Positions 17,523 to 25,445 of a stretch of 42,039 bases of DNA are shown here, one piece after another. Position numbers and translations under genes: made by a program. The DNA is from a virus. The stretch covers positions 1-42,039 of the IMG/VR virus record IMGVR_UViG_3300035670_000483, one strand, 5' to 3'. Positions within the stretch are counted from its first letter, which is position 1. Every line of letters begins with the position of its first letter. The notes beneath the pieces were generated by a model. The model did not search any database. It saw nothing but the letters and a program-made list of their open reading frames with translations, and was not told where the DNA came from.

Positions 17523-19040
17523 TTACATTCCTCCTAACTGAGTAGATAAAGCCTGTTGGGCTTCTAGCCCTTGTTGTACTTGTTGTTGGCCCTGCTGCAT
17601 TTCCTGCTTAACCTCTGGTGGCGTCTTGTACCGAGAGAGGTTGACCCCGTTGGCTGAGAAGATAGTCTCAATCACAGCGGTTGGGCTTAGGAAGTTCTGG
17701 GCTACCTGATTAATCTGGGCCACTGCGGCCACGGCATTCAAGGCATCGCTCAGGGCGGTGAGTAGCTGCTGGGCATCCACAGACCGGCCTAGTGCGTCAA
17801 GCCCAGCAATAACCTCCAGCTCCAGCACGTTCTGCACGATGTCCGGCACCAGCCCGGCATCAATCTCAGACAGCAATACACGGGCCAATGGAATCTGGAG
17901 AGTACTGGCTAGGTTGGAGTACGGGCCGCCCAGAGTCTTCTCAGTCTCCCGGGCTACTAACCGGACTTCTTCGGCAGTAGTACGCTCGGAGTCCCGTTGG
18001 ATACCTGAATACATGAACGCCCGTGACAGGCGCATAGTGATGGCGTTGATTTCCTCAAGGGCTTGTGCTGACTTGTGGTAATCCCCAGATTCATACGCCG
18101 TTACTGTAGTGCCTTGAGGGGTGTTAATGAACTCCCCACAATCTGCCCCGGTCAGTTCATCCTTAACCAACCCCTGTGCGTTAGTCAGGTGCAGGACCCG
18201 CAATGCCTCTTGCAAGTACAGGGCAGAGGACTCACTGAGCATACTCAGACGGGAGAAGTCCCCTGAATATTCCTCTACCAGCCCACGGGCGTAGTGGTCA
18301 CCCGCCTTGAGGTTCCAAGTTGGGAACATCCAAGGGCAAGTCTTAACAGGGTACTCGGCCATACCCAGTGGATAATCCGTTACAGAGTCCACCTGTTGGC
18401 TCACAGCGTACATCTGGCGGTCAGGTTGGTACTGTATGCGGGTGTATAGGTACAGGCTTTCTGTTGGCTGGCGCTGACCTAGCTTGGCCTGCAAGTCCTT
18501 AGGTAAAGACTGGTACGCTACCTTCTCACGGATGATAGCGTCCAGTACAAGCCCACGCCCATCGCGCCGGACAACAAAGTTATCCAGTGCGTACACAACG
18601 TAGGTCTTACTGTTAGTGTCTCTACGCAAGCAACACTGCCCGGTAGCAATCAGGTGCTTCACAGCAAGGATTAGGGCAGCATAGCCGCCCTCTGCCCTGG
18701 AACGCTTAACCAGCATCTCCTCCAGCAGGATTAAGGCATCGTTCAGGTCAGTGGTTGTACCCCGTTCCTCTGCCGCCGTGCGGGTATCCTGAGATACATC
18801 CAGCTTAACGAAACGGCGGGTAGCGGGGAACAGCAGCTCTGTGAGCTTGGCTGACAAGTTGTTCAGCAGCATAGACCCTACGGATTGATAGTCCCGCCGT
18901 ACCTCAGCCTGTTCGGCACTGAGCTGGTCTTCTGTTACAGATAGCAGGGAGGCTACTGTGAACTTTGCGTACTGTCTGGACTTGTCTACCACCCGCTGGT
19001 CAGTGTAGTTCTGAAATAGGGACTGGTAGGATTCGTTCAT
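17523..19040 (-). CDS. portal / head-tail connector protein
   Basis: This 505-residue protein belongs to the T7 gp8 type. The start is the ATG at 19040 in a TGATG overlap with the upstream stop; a GTG three bases earlier is possible. Family features include SVGSMLLNNLSAKLTELLFP near residue 55, KTCPWMFPTWNLKAGDHYARG near 240, and a Gln-rich C-terminal tail. The dodecamer forms the vertex through which DNA passes and docks terminase and the tail. Confidence 0.95.
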   Translation of the reverse strand: MNESYQSLFQNYTDQRVVDKSRQYAKFTVASLLSVTEDQLSAEQAEVRRDYQSVGSMLLNNLSAKLTELLFPATRRFVKLDVSQDTRTAAEERGTTTDLNDALILLEEMLVKRSRAEGGYAALILAVKHLIATGQCCLRRDTNSKTYVVYALDNFVVRRDGRGLVLDAIIREKVAYQSLPKDLQAKLGQRQPTESLYLYTRIQYQPDRQMYAVSQQVDSVTDYPLGMAEYPVKTCPWMFPTWNLKAGDHYARGLVEEYSGDFSRLSMLSESSALYLQEALRVLHLTNAQGLVKDELTGADCGEFINTPQGTTVTAYESGDYHKSAQALEEINAITMRLSRAFMYSGIQRDSERTTAEEVRLVARETEKTLGGPYSNLASTLQIPLARVLLSEIDAGLVPDIVQNVLELEVIAGLDALGRSVDAQQLLTALSDALNAVAAVAQINQVAQNFLSPTAVIETIFSANGVNLSRYKTPPEVKQEMQQGQQQVQQGLEAQQALSTQLGGM

Positions 19041-19279
19041 CACAGCCCCAGACTGGAGCTAAGCCCAGAGCCAGTAATCTTCTTCTTCTTGCCAAGGGTA
19101 TCTGTGGATGTAGTGGTGCCGCCGGTCTCTACTACCGGCACATTCTCAAGGCCGAGGTCCTGGCTGAGGTTGGCCTGTAACTGGGCAGCCTGCATCTGAG
19201 ATGCGGATGGGCCCGGGATTTTAATCTCAGGGGCGCCAAGTCCAATAACGTTAGCCACCTTCTTAACAACTTTACTCAT
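19040..19279 (-). CDS. small conserved late protein upstream of portal
   Basis: This is a 79-residue protein starting MSKVVKKVANVIGLGAPEIKIPGPSASQ, with a basic N-terminus and a Ser/Thr/Gly-rich tail containing GKKKKITGSG. Similar short proteins sit before the portal in phiKMV-like phages. The start overlaps the upstream stop as ATGA, with GGAGAG as ribosome site, and its own stop overlaps the portal start, so the three are translationally coupled. Function is unknown; a virion or assembly role is suggested by position only. Confidence 0.75.
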   Translation of the reverse strand: MSKVVKKVANVIGLGAPEIKIPGPSASQMQAAQLQANLSQDLGLENVPVVETGGTTTSTDTLGKKKKITGSGLSSSLGL

Positions 19280-19710
19280 CGCACTCTCCTATGATAAATG
19301 CAGTATTTATTGCCGGACACTCTATGAGTCCAAGATATAGTCTGTACTCCACTAGCCTTGGCTATCTGGGTAAGGGACTGAATGAGCCATGCTTGTTTAC
19401 GGTGGGCGGGCTCTGCGTAGGCTACCATGCAGGACATGGTTACACCCACATGCGGGTCTTGCTCAGGGATTATGATTGCCATCCCTACCGGGCAGCCACC
19501 AAACATCAGACGGACTTCATAGAAGTCCCCCATGCCTTGTAGCTGCTCTATGTAGTAATTGTATAGCTCTTGCGGGGAGTACGCCCTAGCCGTCTCTGGG
19601 CGCTCCAGCACAATGCTTTGCACTACTTTCCACCAGTACCTGTGTAGGTTGGCAGATGTAATCACCTCACACTGCACATAGTATTCTGACGGTACTGTTA
19701 ACTCACTCAT
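19276..19710 (-). CDS. GNAT-like acetyltransferase-fold late protein
   Basis: The protein has 144 residues, start MSELTVPSEYYVQ at 19710 with GGAGG ten bases upstream. The body has the alternating strand-helix pattern of GNAT folds: FYEVRLMFGGCPVGMAIIIP, then VGVTMSCMVAYAEPAHRKQAWLIQSLTQIAKASG, ending with YCIYHRRV. A textbook R/Q-x-x-G-x-G/A loop is not present; AEPAHRKQAW is the nearest. Proteins like this precede the portal in phiKMV relatives. The enzymatic activity and substrate are not known. Confidence 0.6.
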   Translation of the reverse strand: MSELTVPSEYYVQCEVITSANLHRYWWKVVQSIVLERPETARAYSPQELYNYYIEQLQGMGDFYEVRLMFGGCPVGMAIIIPEQDPHVGVTMSCMVAYAEPAHRKQAWLIQSLTQIAKASGVQTISWTHRVSGNKYCIYHRRVR

Positions 19711-19871
19711 CGCACCATTGCCTCCACAGCAGCTATCACTTCCTGAGTTCCACCAGACCACATCAAGGTACGGTCATTGTACTCTGGGGTGATTGTGTAC
19801 GGTGGGAATCTATCTTTCAGGTACTGTAGCTGTGCCTTTGTGAAGTACAACTCTGGTTGATTATTGTTCAT
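19707..19871 (-). CDS. small first late protein
   Basis: This 54-residue protein (MNNNQPELYFTKAQLQYLKD...EAMVR) is not recognised. It is the first gene after the two phage-type promoters, with the start only 26 bases from the predicted transcript start at 19897 and a GGAGGCGAG ribosome site. Its stop overlaps the next start as ATGA. The overlap, ribosome site and coding style argue it is real. Confidence 0.72.
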   Translation of the reverse strand: MNNNQPELYFTKAQLQYLKDRFPPYTITPEYNDRTLMWSGGTQEVIAAVEAMVR

Positions 19872-19893
19872 CTCGCCTCCGTATCGTAGGGGC

Positions 19894-19914
19894 CTTCATA
19901 GTGCTGTGTTTCAT
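19894..19914 (-). promoter_or_regulatory. phage RNA polymerase promoter P2
   Basis: The minus strand reads ATGAAACACAGCACTAT then GAAG, identical to P1 and P3. CACTAT followed by GAAG matches the core and start of the SP6 promoter (CACTATA then GAAG) and is close to that of T7, so the predicted first base is G at 19897. The resulting leader is only 26 bases before the 54-residue gene. Confidence 0.8.
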
Positions 19915-20051
19915 AGGCTGTGTCTCCGTTGGATACTCTTATAGGCTGTCTCTATATCAACACCGGATAGCCTATGGTTTCTGTATAACCTTTGCAGGTA
20001 GTAGCTGTAACTTCTGTATCTAGGTTTACACATCAGCAGGTCATGTTCCTC

Positions 20052-20197
20052 ATCTATTACCTTGCCTCTCTAACTTCCGTTAGTGTACTGGTGTACCACC
20101 TCCCTCTTCTGTGCGGGTGTGTGAAGGGATTCTCATCCAGCTAAGTATTTATCCTTAGCCATGCTGCCCCATAGGGGCCCGCGGGAAGCCTTGCTTC
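20052..20197 (-). ncRNA. structured leader RNA, copy 1 (late transcript)
   Basis: Starting at the predicted +1 of promoter P1, the RNA can form: hairpin GAAGC-AAG-GCUUC (20197-20185); GCCCC-UAU-GGGGC (20178-20166); GCUAAG/CUUAGC (20159-20140); GGAU-GAGA-AUCC with a GNRA loop (20138-20127); CCC/GGG around a conserved ten-base loop GCACAGAAGA (20117-20102); GGUG-GUA-CACC (20100-20090); CUAAC-GGAA-GUUAG (20083-20070); then the conserved GAGGCAAGGUAAUAGAU. The inverted copy at 39178 keeps all of these with compensatory changes in three stems. It contains no gene. Role is unknown; it could be a regulator, a packaging or replication RNA, or a stability element of late mRNA. Confidence 0.8.
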
Positions 20198-20214
20198 ATA
20201 GTGCTGTGTTTCAT
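20194..20214 (-). promoter_or_regulatory. phage RNA polymerase promoter P1
   Basis: Same 17+4 base element as P2 and P3 on the minus strand, with predicted first base G at 20197. It overlaps the TAA stop of the methylase-like gene. It would drive the late genes through the structured leader. Confidence 0.8.
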
Positions 20215-20897
20215 TAAGCCTTTGAATTTGCTAGGAATACTGCCTTGGCAAAACCCCTTGGAGTAGCCGAACGTATGTTCTTAGTCTTTAGAGATTTACC
20301 ACCCAACTTTTTATACTGATCTGAATAGCCAGCCTCTACCGTGACTGGGTCCTTTGTAGGCATCACGAACCCCCCGCCAGCCCATATGCAGGTTTTCTTT
20401 GGGTAGGCATCCCTAGGCTTAATATACTGAGGGTACTGTGGGTGCTGGTCTCCCTCAGGAAGGTATCCCCCGTACTCCCACGGATGAAACGTATAATCTG
20501 GTTTTCTCCAGAGGGTTGATAATACCGATACCGGGTTCTCCGCACCCCAAGGACAAGAATATAGCTCACCTACTTCTTGTACTAGCTTGGCTAACCTAGC
20601 CGCATGTATTTGTATGTCAGGGTTAACCGCTAGTTTCTTCTTGAAGTGTGCAGTTCCGCTTACGGCTAGATGGGTGCACTCAGGGAAACCAAACACAAAC
20701 TGCACCCCCTCACCTACCAGCTCACCTATAGATTGGGCACTATTGGGGTATAGCCACATTCCTACTGTTATGTGAAGCCCGTTCCTATGTACCCCCTCAG
20801 GGTGCTGCCCATCAAAGCACCAGCACTCATACCCAGCATCTAGCCAAGGTTGGGCCATAATCCCAGTAAAGTCATACAAAAATATAGCTTTCTTCAT
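20214..20897 (-). CDS. cytosine-methylase-like protein
   Basis: This 227-residue protein begins MKKAIFLYDFTGIMAQPWLDAGY, a degenerate SAM-binding motif I of C5-methylases. FGFPECTHLAVSG at about residue 70 stands where motif IV (PCQ) is expected, here Pro-Glu-Cys; GAENPVSVL near 120 resembles motif VI (ENP/ENV); the C-terminus ATPRGFAKAVFLAN is shared by a family of phage proteins loosely annotated as C5 DNA methylases. The Pro-Cys pair is broken by Glu, so activity on DNA is uncertain. It follows the RNA polymerase gene by 16 bases. Promoter P1 overlaps its end. Confidence 0.65.
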   Translation of the reverse strand: MKKAIFLYDFTGIMAQPWLDAGYECWCFDGQHPEGVHRNGLHITVGMWLYPNSAQSIGELVGEGVQFVFGFPECTHLAVSGTAHFKKKLAVNPDIQIHAARLAKLVQEVGELYSCPWGAENPVSVLSTLWRKPDYTFHPWEYGGYLPEGDQHPQYPQYIKPRDAYPKKTCIWAGGGFVMPTKDPVTVEAGYSDQYKKLGGKSLKTKNIRSATPRGFAKAVFLANSKA

Positions 20898-20913
20898 AAG
20901 AGATTCTCACTAA

Positions 20914-23349
20914 TTAACAAAAGAAGAATTGGCTTGAATTTACATAGTCTAATTCTAGTGTGCCTATGCTTAACTCCGGCATGTTGTACTGTGCCGCCAG
21001 CTCAGCTAATACAGTACAAGTCTTGTGCATATTAACAAATTCCCGCCGGAGTATATTGTGCAGCCTGCCAGCATCCGCTGCATGTGTACCAAAAGAGTCA
21101 TGGACAGATACGAACTGGATGCCCTCTATATGGCAGGTGTCCAGAGTCTTTAACAAGTGGCTAGCATCCAAGCTGTGTACGAAGTTAGGGCTAATACCGT
21201 TGGCTGCTTTGTTAGGCTCAGGAACGTTAGTACGGTTGTACACCTGTATGCTACGGGTCTTGTACACCCCTAAGGCTACATGCTGTTTGTGTTCCTTCCC
21301 GTACTGATTGACTACCTGAGCCCCTGTAGGTGTAGTCCACATTACATGTTTCCCTTCTTGAGCAGCATTACGGGCCAACTTACGCAACCAGTCCATACAT
21401 TCTACAGCCGCCGGCACCACGTCCCGCATACTGGCCATGAACTTGCTGGCAAGATATAAACCAAGCCGTCTAGTGGAGTACCCTTCAGGGATAGCCGCGC
21501 CTGTATCATGCAGGTAATCACACATGTCCCCGGCAATTCCCACAAGGGTAGCCCCATACACAAAGGTCATGACAGGGGGCTTAGCCAATGCCCGAGGGAT
21601 TCCGTGCTCAACCCAGAACTTGGCTTCCAGCAAGTCCTTGCACTCCGGGTCAGCAGCATCCTGCTTGCACCTATCTAGGACTATGCTGGCCGCGTAGCTG
21701 TAAATGTCTGCCTTCTGCCCAGGATGATCTATTAGGTTAGTCCACTTCCCTCCTACTGGGTCACGTAGCAGAGCAGAGAAAACTTGTAACCCGGAACAGG
21801 TGGCATCCCACTGGGTAATGCACCGGCTCATATAAGTCTCTGGGCTGCCTGTGTTAAGGGCGTTGACCAGCTCTAGTGATGCCACATAAGCACACATTGG
21901 GGAGTCTGCCTGCTCCCAGAAGTCTTGATGTAGCTGGGGTATTACTATAGCCTCCCTCAGTCTAGATAGCATCTTCTCAACGTACTGGGCGCGGGAGTCA
22001 AAGCCTTCCTTGTCAAAGCCGAAGCAATTGGCTATATGCACCTTCAACCAGTACAGTCCTTCCTTGCCCAGGGGCTTGGCCTCGGCCAGTTCCAGCAGGG
22101 CCTTCTGGGAGTCTACTCCTTGAGGGTTAAGGGTAGTGTGATAGTACAGGCGGCCCCGTGTGTCTGCATAGGTAGGCAAGTAAATGGCATTATAATCCTT
22201 GACTCGTTGGGCGTCTCGGAGGGCACGATACACAGAGTTAATCACAGACTTGTAAGTCTTCTGCTTGTCATGCCAACGGCGGCGCATGTCCCGGTACCAT
22301 GTACACTCTTGTACCAGTTCTTCATCCCCTCTTAGCTTGGCCTCTTTGATGAATGCAGAGATATTCACTACTCCAGTCAGAAATGGTGGGGTAGGCGGCT
22401 CCCGTGGTGGACTGGGTAGTCCGAACCCGCCTGAGCCTATGACAGCCTCCAGCAGGGTTAGGGCGGCGGCATTAACCCGGTATGGTACAGCACTGAGCTT
22501 ATCCAGTCCTTGCATCACAGGGGACATATCCAGCTTGAGGGCTCGATAGTCCTTACTGCGCATACCAGTAAGCCCCAAGTAATTAACTCCTAACTCCCCG
22601 GAGTAGTACATACCCCCAATTCCTTGGGGGTTAACCGGAACAGGTGGACGGAGTAACACAGGGTTACAGCGGTTAGGGTTAGGCCGCTCTAACACCCCCT
22701 CAATAGACTCCGCTACCTCTGGATGCAGCTCTACAGTGTGGACTGGGCTACCCTTGCCGGTAGCTGTGCGGGTGAACTGGAACAGCCCGGTGCCCTCCAA
22801 GGCATCCACAACCAGTCCGCCTATAGTCACGATGCCGGTAGGCTGTAACTCCGCTGGGGGAATCCCCATGTTGTTCAGGGAGGCCCGTACCGTCCGGTAA
22901 GCATGGTTCACGTCCTTGGTCTTCCGGTCGGCCAGTTGCTCCTGAATAATCTGGCAGTACATGGGGTTAACCTTGCTAGCCCGTTTGAAGTTGTACTCAG
23001 CCAGCACTGCCTTGCCTATCCCTTTGCAGGCCGCGGCCAGTGTGCCTTTGGTAAGGGCCACCTCCACCATGATGGACAGGCCAAGGCAGGCTACCTCTGC
23101 CTCCCCAACATCACGCAACATACCGCGGTAAGCCCCGCCCCAGCCACGGGAGCGGGTCTCGGTAATCTCCTTGAGCTTGGCTTCTACGGCAGGAAGGGCC
23201 AAGGCCATAGCCCGGTACAGCAGGGGTACAGTTTCGTAAGTCCCCTCTGACATACAGCGGCGCACCATGCCCACCCACTCTGTATGCCGTGTCAACAAAG
23301 CCTGTTGCTCATACGCAACGTGTTCTTCAATAGAGAGTTCAGGGAGCAT
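20914..23349 (-). CDS. single-subunit DNA-directed RNA polymerase
   Basis: This 811-residue T7-type polymerase (T7: 883) transcribes the late genes. Palm Asp is in QWDATCSGLQ (about residue 514), the fingers helix KPPVMTFVYGATLVGI supplies Lys and Tyr (about 590-598), and the second catalytic Asp is in SVHDSFGTHA (about 751). The protein ends FFFC, where T7 ends FAFA; the C-terminal carboxylate and aromatic residues reach the active site, so a Cys end is noteworthy. Position directly before the structural genes is the phiKMV hallmark. Its promoters are most likely the three repeats found here. Confidence 0.97.
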   Translation of the reverse strand: MLPELSIEEHVAYEQQALLTRHTEWVGMVRRCMSEGTYETVPLLYRAMALALPAVEAKLKEITETRSRGWGGAYRGMLRDVGEAEVACLGLSIMVEVALTKGTLAAACKGIGKAVLAEYNFKRASKVNPMYCQIIQEQLADRKTKDVNHAYRTVRASLNNMGIPPAELQPTGIVTIGGLVVDALEGTGLFQFTRTATGKGSPVHTVELHPEVAESIEGVLERPNPNRCNPVLLRPPVPVNPQGIGGMYYSGELGVNYLGLTGMRSKDYRALKLDMSPVMQGLDKLSAVPYRVNAAALTLLEAVIGSGGFGLPSPPREPPTPPFLTGVVNISAFIKEAKLRGDEELVQECTWYRDMRRRWHDKQKTYKSVINSVYRALRDAQRVKDYNAIYLPTYADTRGRLYYHTTLNPQGVDSQKALLELAEAKPLGKEGLYWLKVHIANCFGFDKEGFDSRAQYVEKMLSRLREAIVIPQLHQDFWEQADSPMCAYVASLELVNALNTGSPETYMSRCITQWDATCSGLQVFSALLRDPVGGKWTNLIDHPGQKADIYSYAASIVLDRCKQDAADPECKDLLEAKFWVEHGIPRALAKPPVMTFVYGATLVGIAGDMCDYLHDTGAAIPEGYSTRRLGLYLASKFMASMRDVVPAAVECMDWLRKLARNAAQEGKHVMWTTPTGAQVVNQYGKEHKQHVALGVYKTRSIQVYNRTNVPEPNKAANGISPNFVHSLDASHLLKTLDTCHIEGIQFVSVHDSFGTHAADAGRLHNILRREFVNMHKTCTVLAELAAQYNMPELSIGTLELDYVNSSQFFFC

Positions 23350-23364
23350 GGTGTTTCCTTAATG

Positions 23365-23517
23365 CTAGTCAGATTGTTTGTAGTGGGTGCAAGGGCCGGG
23401 CTGGTCATACCCAGGGCATCTCTTACATCTAATATCCAGCTCAGTCTGTACTTCGTGCTTGTACCGCCCGTAATGTGTAACGGACAGGCCAGGGTAGCTT
23501 CTAGCTTCTTCCATCAT
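23365..23517 (-). CDS. small Cys-containing protein
   Basis: This 50-residue protein (MMEEARSYPGLSVTHYGRYK...) has a C-terminal CKRCPGYDQPGPCTHY that may bind zinc. ATG overlaps the previous stop as ATGA, with GGAGG directly upstream; the second ATG three bases on has better spacing. It lies just before the RNA polymerase gene. Not recognised. Confidence 0.6.
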   Translation of the reverse strand: MMEEARSYPGLSVTHYGRYKHEVQTELDIRCKRCPGYDQPGPCTHYKQSD

Positions 23518-23678
23518 TCCTCCAACTTATACCCAAGTACCTTGGCTAATGCCAGGCATCTGTCTGGGTACCGTCTTAAATAAACCTTCGTATGTGCCTT
23601 GAAGGCCGCCTTATCGACAGCCCACAGGGTCACGGCCATATCATTGTACCATAGCCAAGTCTTTTCTAGCTGTGACAT
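23514..23678 (-). CDS. small basic protein
   Basis: This 54-residue protein (MSQLEKTWLWYNDMAVTLWAV...KVLGYKLEE) is rich in Trp, Tyr and Lys. It starts inside the last codons of the DUF3310 gene and its stop overlaps the next start, giving a tightly packed run. An internal ATG at 23639 is an alternative start. Not recognised. Confidence 0.6.
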   Translation of the reverse strand: MSQLEKTWLWYNDMAVTLWAVDKAAFKAHTKVYLRRYPDRCLALAKVLGYKLEE

Positions 23679-24091
23679 AAGTGTTTGTGCTGCTCGTACA
23701 GCTCGGTGTACTTGTCTGACTTGGCAATGTCCTGCTCCAGTGCGTCCTTCTTACCGGCCCGGAGGCGGTACTTCAAGCGGTTGCCTAGGCAGTATCCGTA
23801 GAATTGCTCCTGCGTCATGGTACGGGCAATGACTTGGATGGCCTCTAGGTCTGGGAAGAAGGCGTAATGGGCGGGGGAATCCACCAAGTCCTTAGTAGTA
23901 GTGCTACCTATCCCAACGCAAGGGGCTGGCTCGAAGTCTTTTGAGTACCACCAGCCTAACATATGGTTTGTTTTTATCATCCCCCCATCCATAGAAACAT
24001 CACTTATTACCCCCGTGTGCCCTGCTGGATATAAATCTGGCAAACTATCATTCACCCGCACCACCACATCCCCAACCTTGAACTTACTCAT
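23666..24091 (-). CDS. DUF3310 protein with N-terminal SH3-like module
   Basis: Of the 141 residues, the last 70 (DSPAHYAFFPDLEAIQVIAR...YGYCLGNRLKYRLRAGKKDALEQDIAKSDKYTELY) match the DUF3310/SaV-type nucleotide kinase-like family found in many phages. Residues 1-50 (FKVGDVVVRVND...GHTGVISDV) look like a small beta-barrel of the SH3/KOW type. Function in vivo is unknown. The start overlaps the phosphoesterase gene by eight bases. Confidence 0.8.
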   Translation of the reverse strand: MSKFKVGDVVVRVNDSLPDLYPAGHTGVISDVSMDGGMIKTNHMLGWWYSKDFEPAPCVGIGSTTTKDLVDSPAHYAFFPDLEAIQVIARTMTQEQFYGYCLGNRLKYRLRAGKKDALEQDIAKSDKYTELYEQHKHLCHS

Positions 24092-25055
24092 TCTTTGCTC
24101 CTACCCATCTACCTGTCTCGTCCATAACCATAGGAACCAACACTGGCTCCCCGTTCATAATCACTGCACAGCCCAGCATGGGCTTGTTCTTGGTGTGCTT
24201 TCCGTACGCAAAGGCCAGACTCTTACGGTCAATGCCACAGCCTGCCACCATACCCCAGTACAACCTAGTGCTGGACGCTGCATAGCCTATCTTGAACTGC
24301 CCATGCTCATGCCCTACCGCTACGTTACAGCCTTCATGTGCAGCATCAGCCACTACATCCCCGCTAGCTTGGTGCTTGAACAGGATTAGGCCAAGCGGGG
24401 TGTTAATCTTCCACCCGTCCCGCCATGACCAGCCCGGAGCACCATGCTCAGGGAACAGCACATCCCGGTACTTCTTAATGTACTGCACAGGCAGGCCGTG
24501 GGCCTTGGCCCTGCGGTATATCAGGGAGCCATGGTTACTGTTACAGAGTAGCAGGTTAGGAAAGGCTGTGTGCCACTGCTCCAGCATGGACTTGGCCTTC
24601 TCCAACTCTGCCCCAGCACTGTCTAGGTTAGGGTCTGAATCGTGAAAGCTGATACTGTGTTGGTCAACTTCATCTCCCGCCTGTACTACCAAGTCAGGCT
24701 GCACCTCTGCTGCTACAGCCTTGCAGAAGTCCAGATAGTCTGGGTGGGTGTAGGGTGCATGTAGGTCAGTGATAAACAGGATTCGCTCAGCGCAGTCTGG
24801 GATAAAGGACAAGTCCCCAATATCATCCTCTGGGCTTGGGCTAATCAGGCGCATCTGCTCACGCAGCGCCTTGTCAGCCTTGGCCTGTGAACCCGCATTA
24901 GTGATGAATACCTCCCGCCAATAGCGGGTTAGTTGCCGAGATATGCCCTTGCCAGACAGTCTGGTGAACTCACTGGCCGCCGCCCGGTCTGTCGGGTGGG
25001 CAGTCAGGACTTCCTTGATTTGTGTCGGGGTGAACAGCTTCATTAGCTTCGCCAT
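24084..25055 (-). CDS. metallophosphoesterase (DNA phosphatase/exonuclease family)
   Basis: This 323-residue protein carries the calcineurin-like signature: ILFITDLHAPY (D-x-H), VQAGDEVDQHS (GD), LLCNSNHGS (N-H), and AVGHEHGQF (GHxH), in that order from about residue 90 to 280. Residues 1-80 are a helical domain with basic patches (LTRYWREVF) that may bind DNA. In phiKMV-like phages this gene follows endonuclease VII and is annotated DNA phosphatase or exonuclease subunit. The start overlaps the upstream stop. Confidence 0.85.
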   Translation of the reverse strand: MAKLMKLFTPTQIKEVLTAHPTDRAAASEFTRLSGKGISRQLTRYWREVFITNAGSQAKADKALREQMRLISPSPEDDIGDLSFIPDCAERILFITDLHAPYTHPDYLDFCKAVAAEVQPDLVVQAGDEVDQHSISFHDSDPNLDSAGAELEKAKSMLEQWHTAFPNLLLCNSNHGSLIYRRAKAHGLPVQYIKKYRDVLFPEHGAPGWSWRDGWKINTPLGLILFKHQASGDVVADAAHEGCNVAVGHEHGQFKIGYAASSTRLYWGMVAGCGIDRKSLAFAYGKHTKNKPMLGCAVIMNGEPVLVPMVMDETGRWVGAKNE

Positions 25056-25420
25056 TAGCTTCTCCTCTTGGCAGCAGCCGCAGCCCTACGCTTGGCAGCG
25101 GCCTTCTCTTTCTTCTCTTGTTCAGATAAGTGGCTAGGGTAGGTCAGGCCGGTCCGGGCTGTGCGCAGATACTGCACTGCATTCTCCAGCCACTCCAGCA
25201 GGCTGAGCTGCTTCTTAGCCCGGTTGCTGGCGTTCTCTACCTTGCCTAGCTGGGCGTTGCACCAGCGGTGTACTACGCCCCGTATCTCTCCGGTGGAATG
25301 GTCATGGTCTACCACTGAGTCTGCGTAGACTAAGCTGGACTGGCACAAGGGGCAGATACCCCCTTGCCTGCCCAGTGCATCCCGCCTGTATGAGTTAAGC
25401 TGAGTTCTGGTCAGCTTCAT
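25055..25420 (-). CDS. recombination endonuclease VII
   Basis: This 121-residue enzyme resolves branched DNA before packaging. The family core is complete: ICPLCQSSL, then VVDHDHSTGEIRGVVHRWCNAQLGKVEN, giving a zinc site from CPLC and the WCNAQLG cysteine and a catalytic DHDH. The last 25 residues are a Lys/Ala/Arg tail (KKEKAAAKRRAAAAAKRR) likely to contact DNA. Confidence 0.93.
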   Translation of the reverse strand: MKLTRTQLNSYRRDALGRQGGICPLCQSSLVYADSVVDHDHSTGEIRGVVHRWCNAQLGKVENASNRAKKQLSLLEWLENAVQYLRTARTGLTYPSHLSEQEKKEKAAAKRRAAAAAKRRS

Positions 25421-25445
25421 CTATCCTCCCTTAGGGCCACTATTA

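Larger units (their letters stand above)
19872..20213 (-). promoter_or_regulatory. late-gene control region (two promoters and a long leader)
   Basis: This 342-base gap without a gene lies between the methylase-like gene and the morphogenesis genes. It holds two identical 21-base promoters whose first bases are exactly 300 apart (20214 and 19914) and, just after the first, a conserved structured RNA. The rest of the leader (about 19915-20051) contains AT-rich and partly self-complementary sequence without a clear homologous part elsewhere. Confidence 0.8.
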
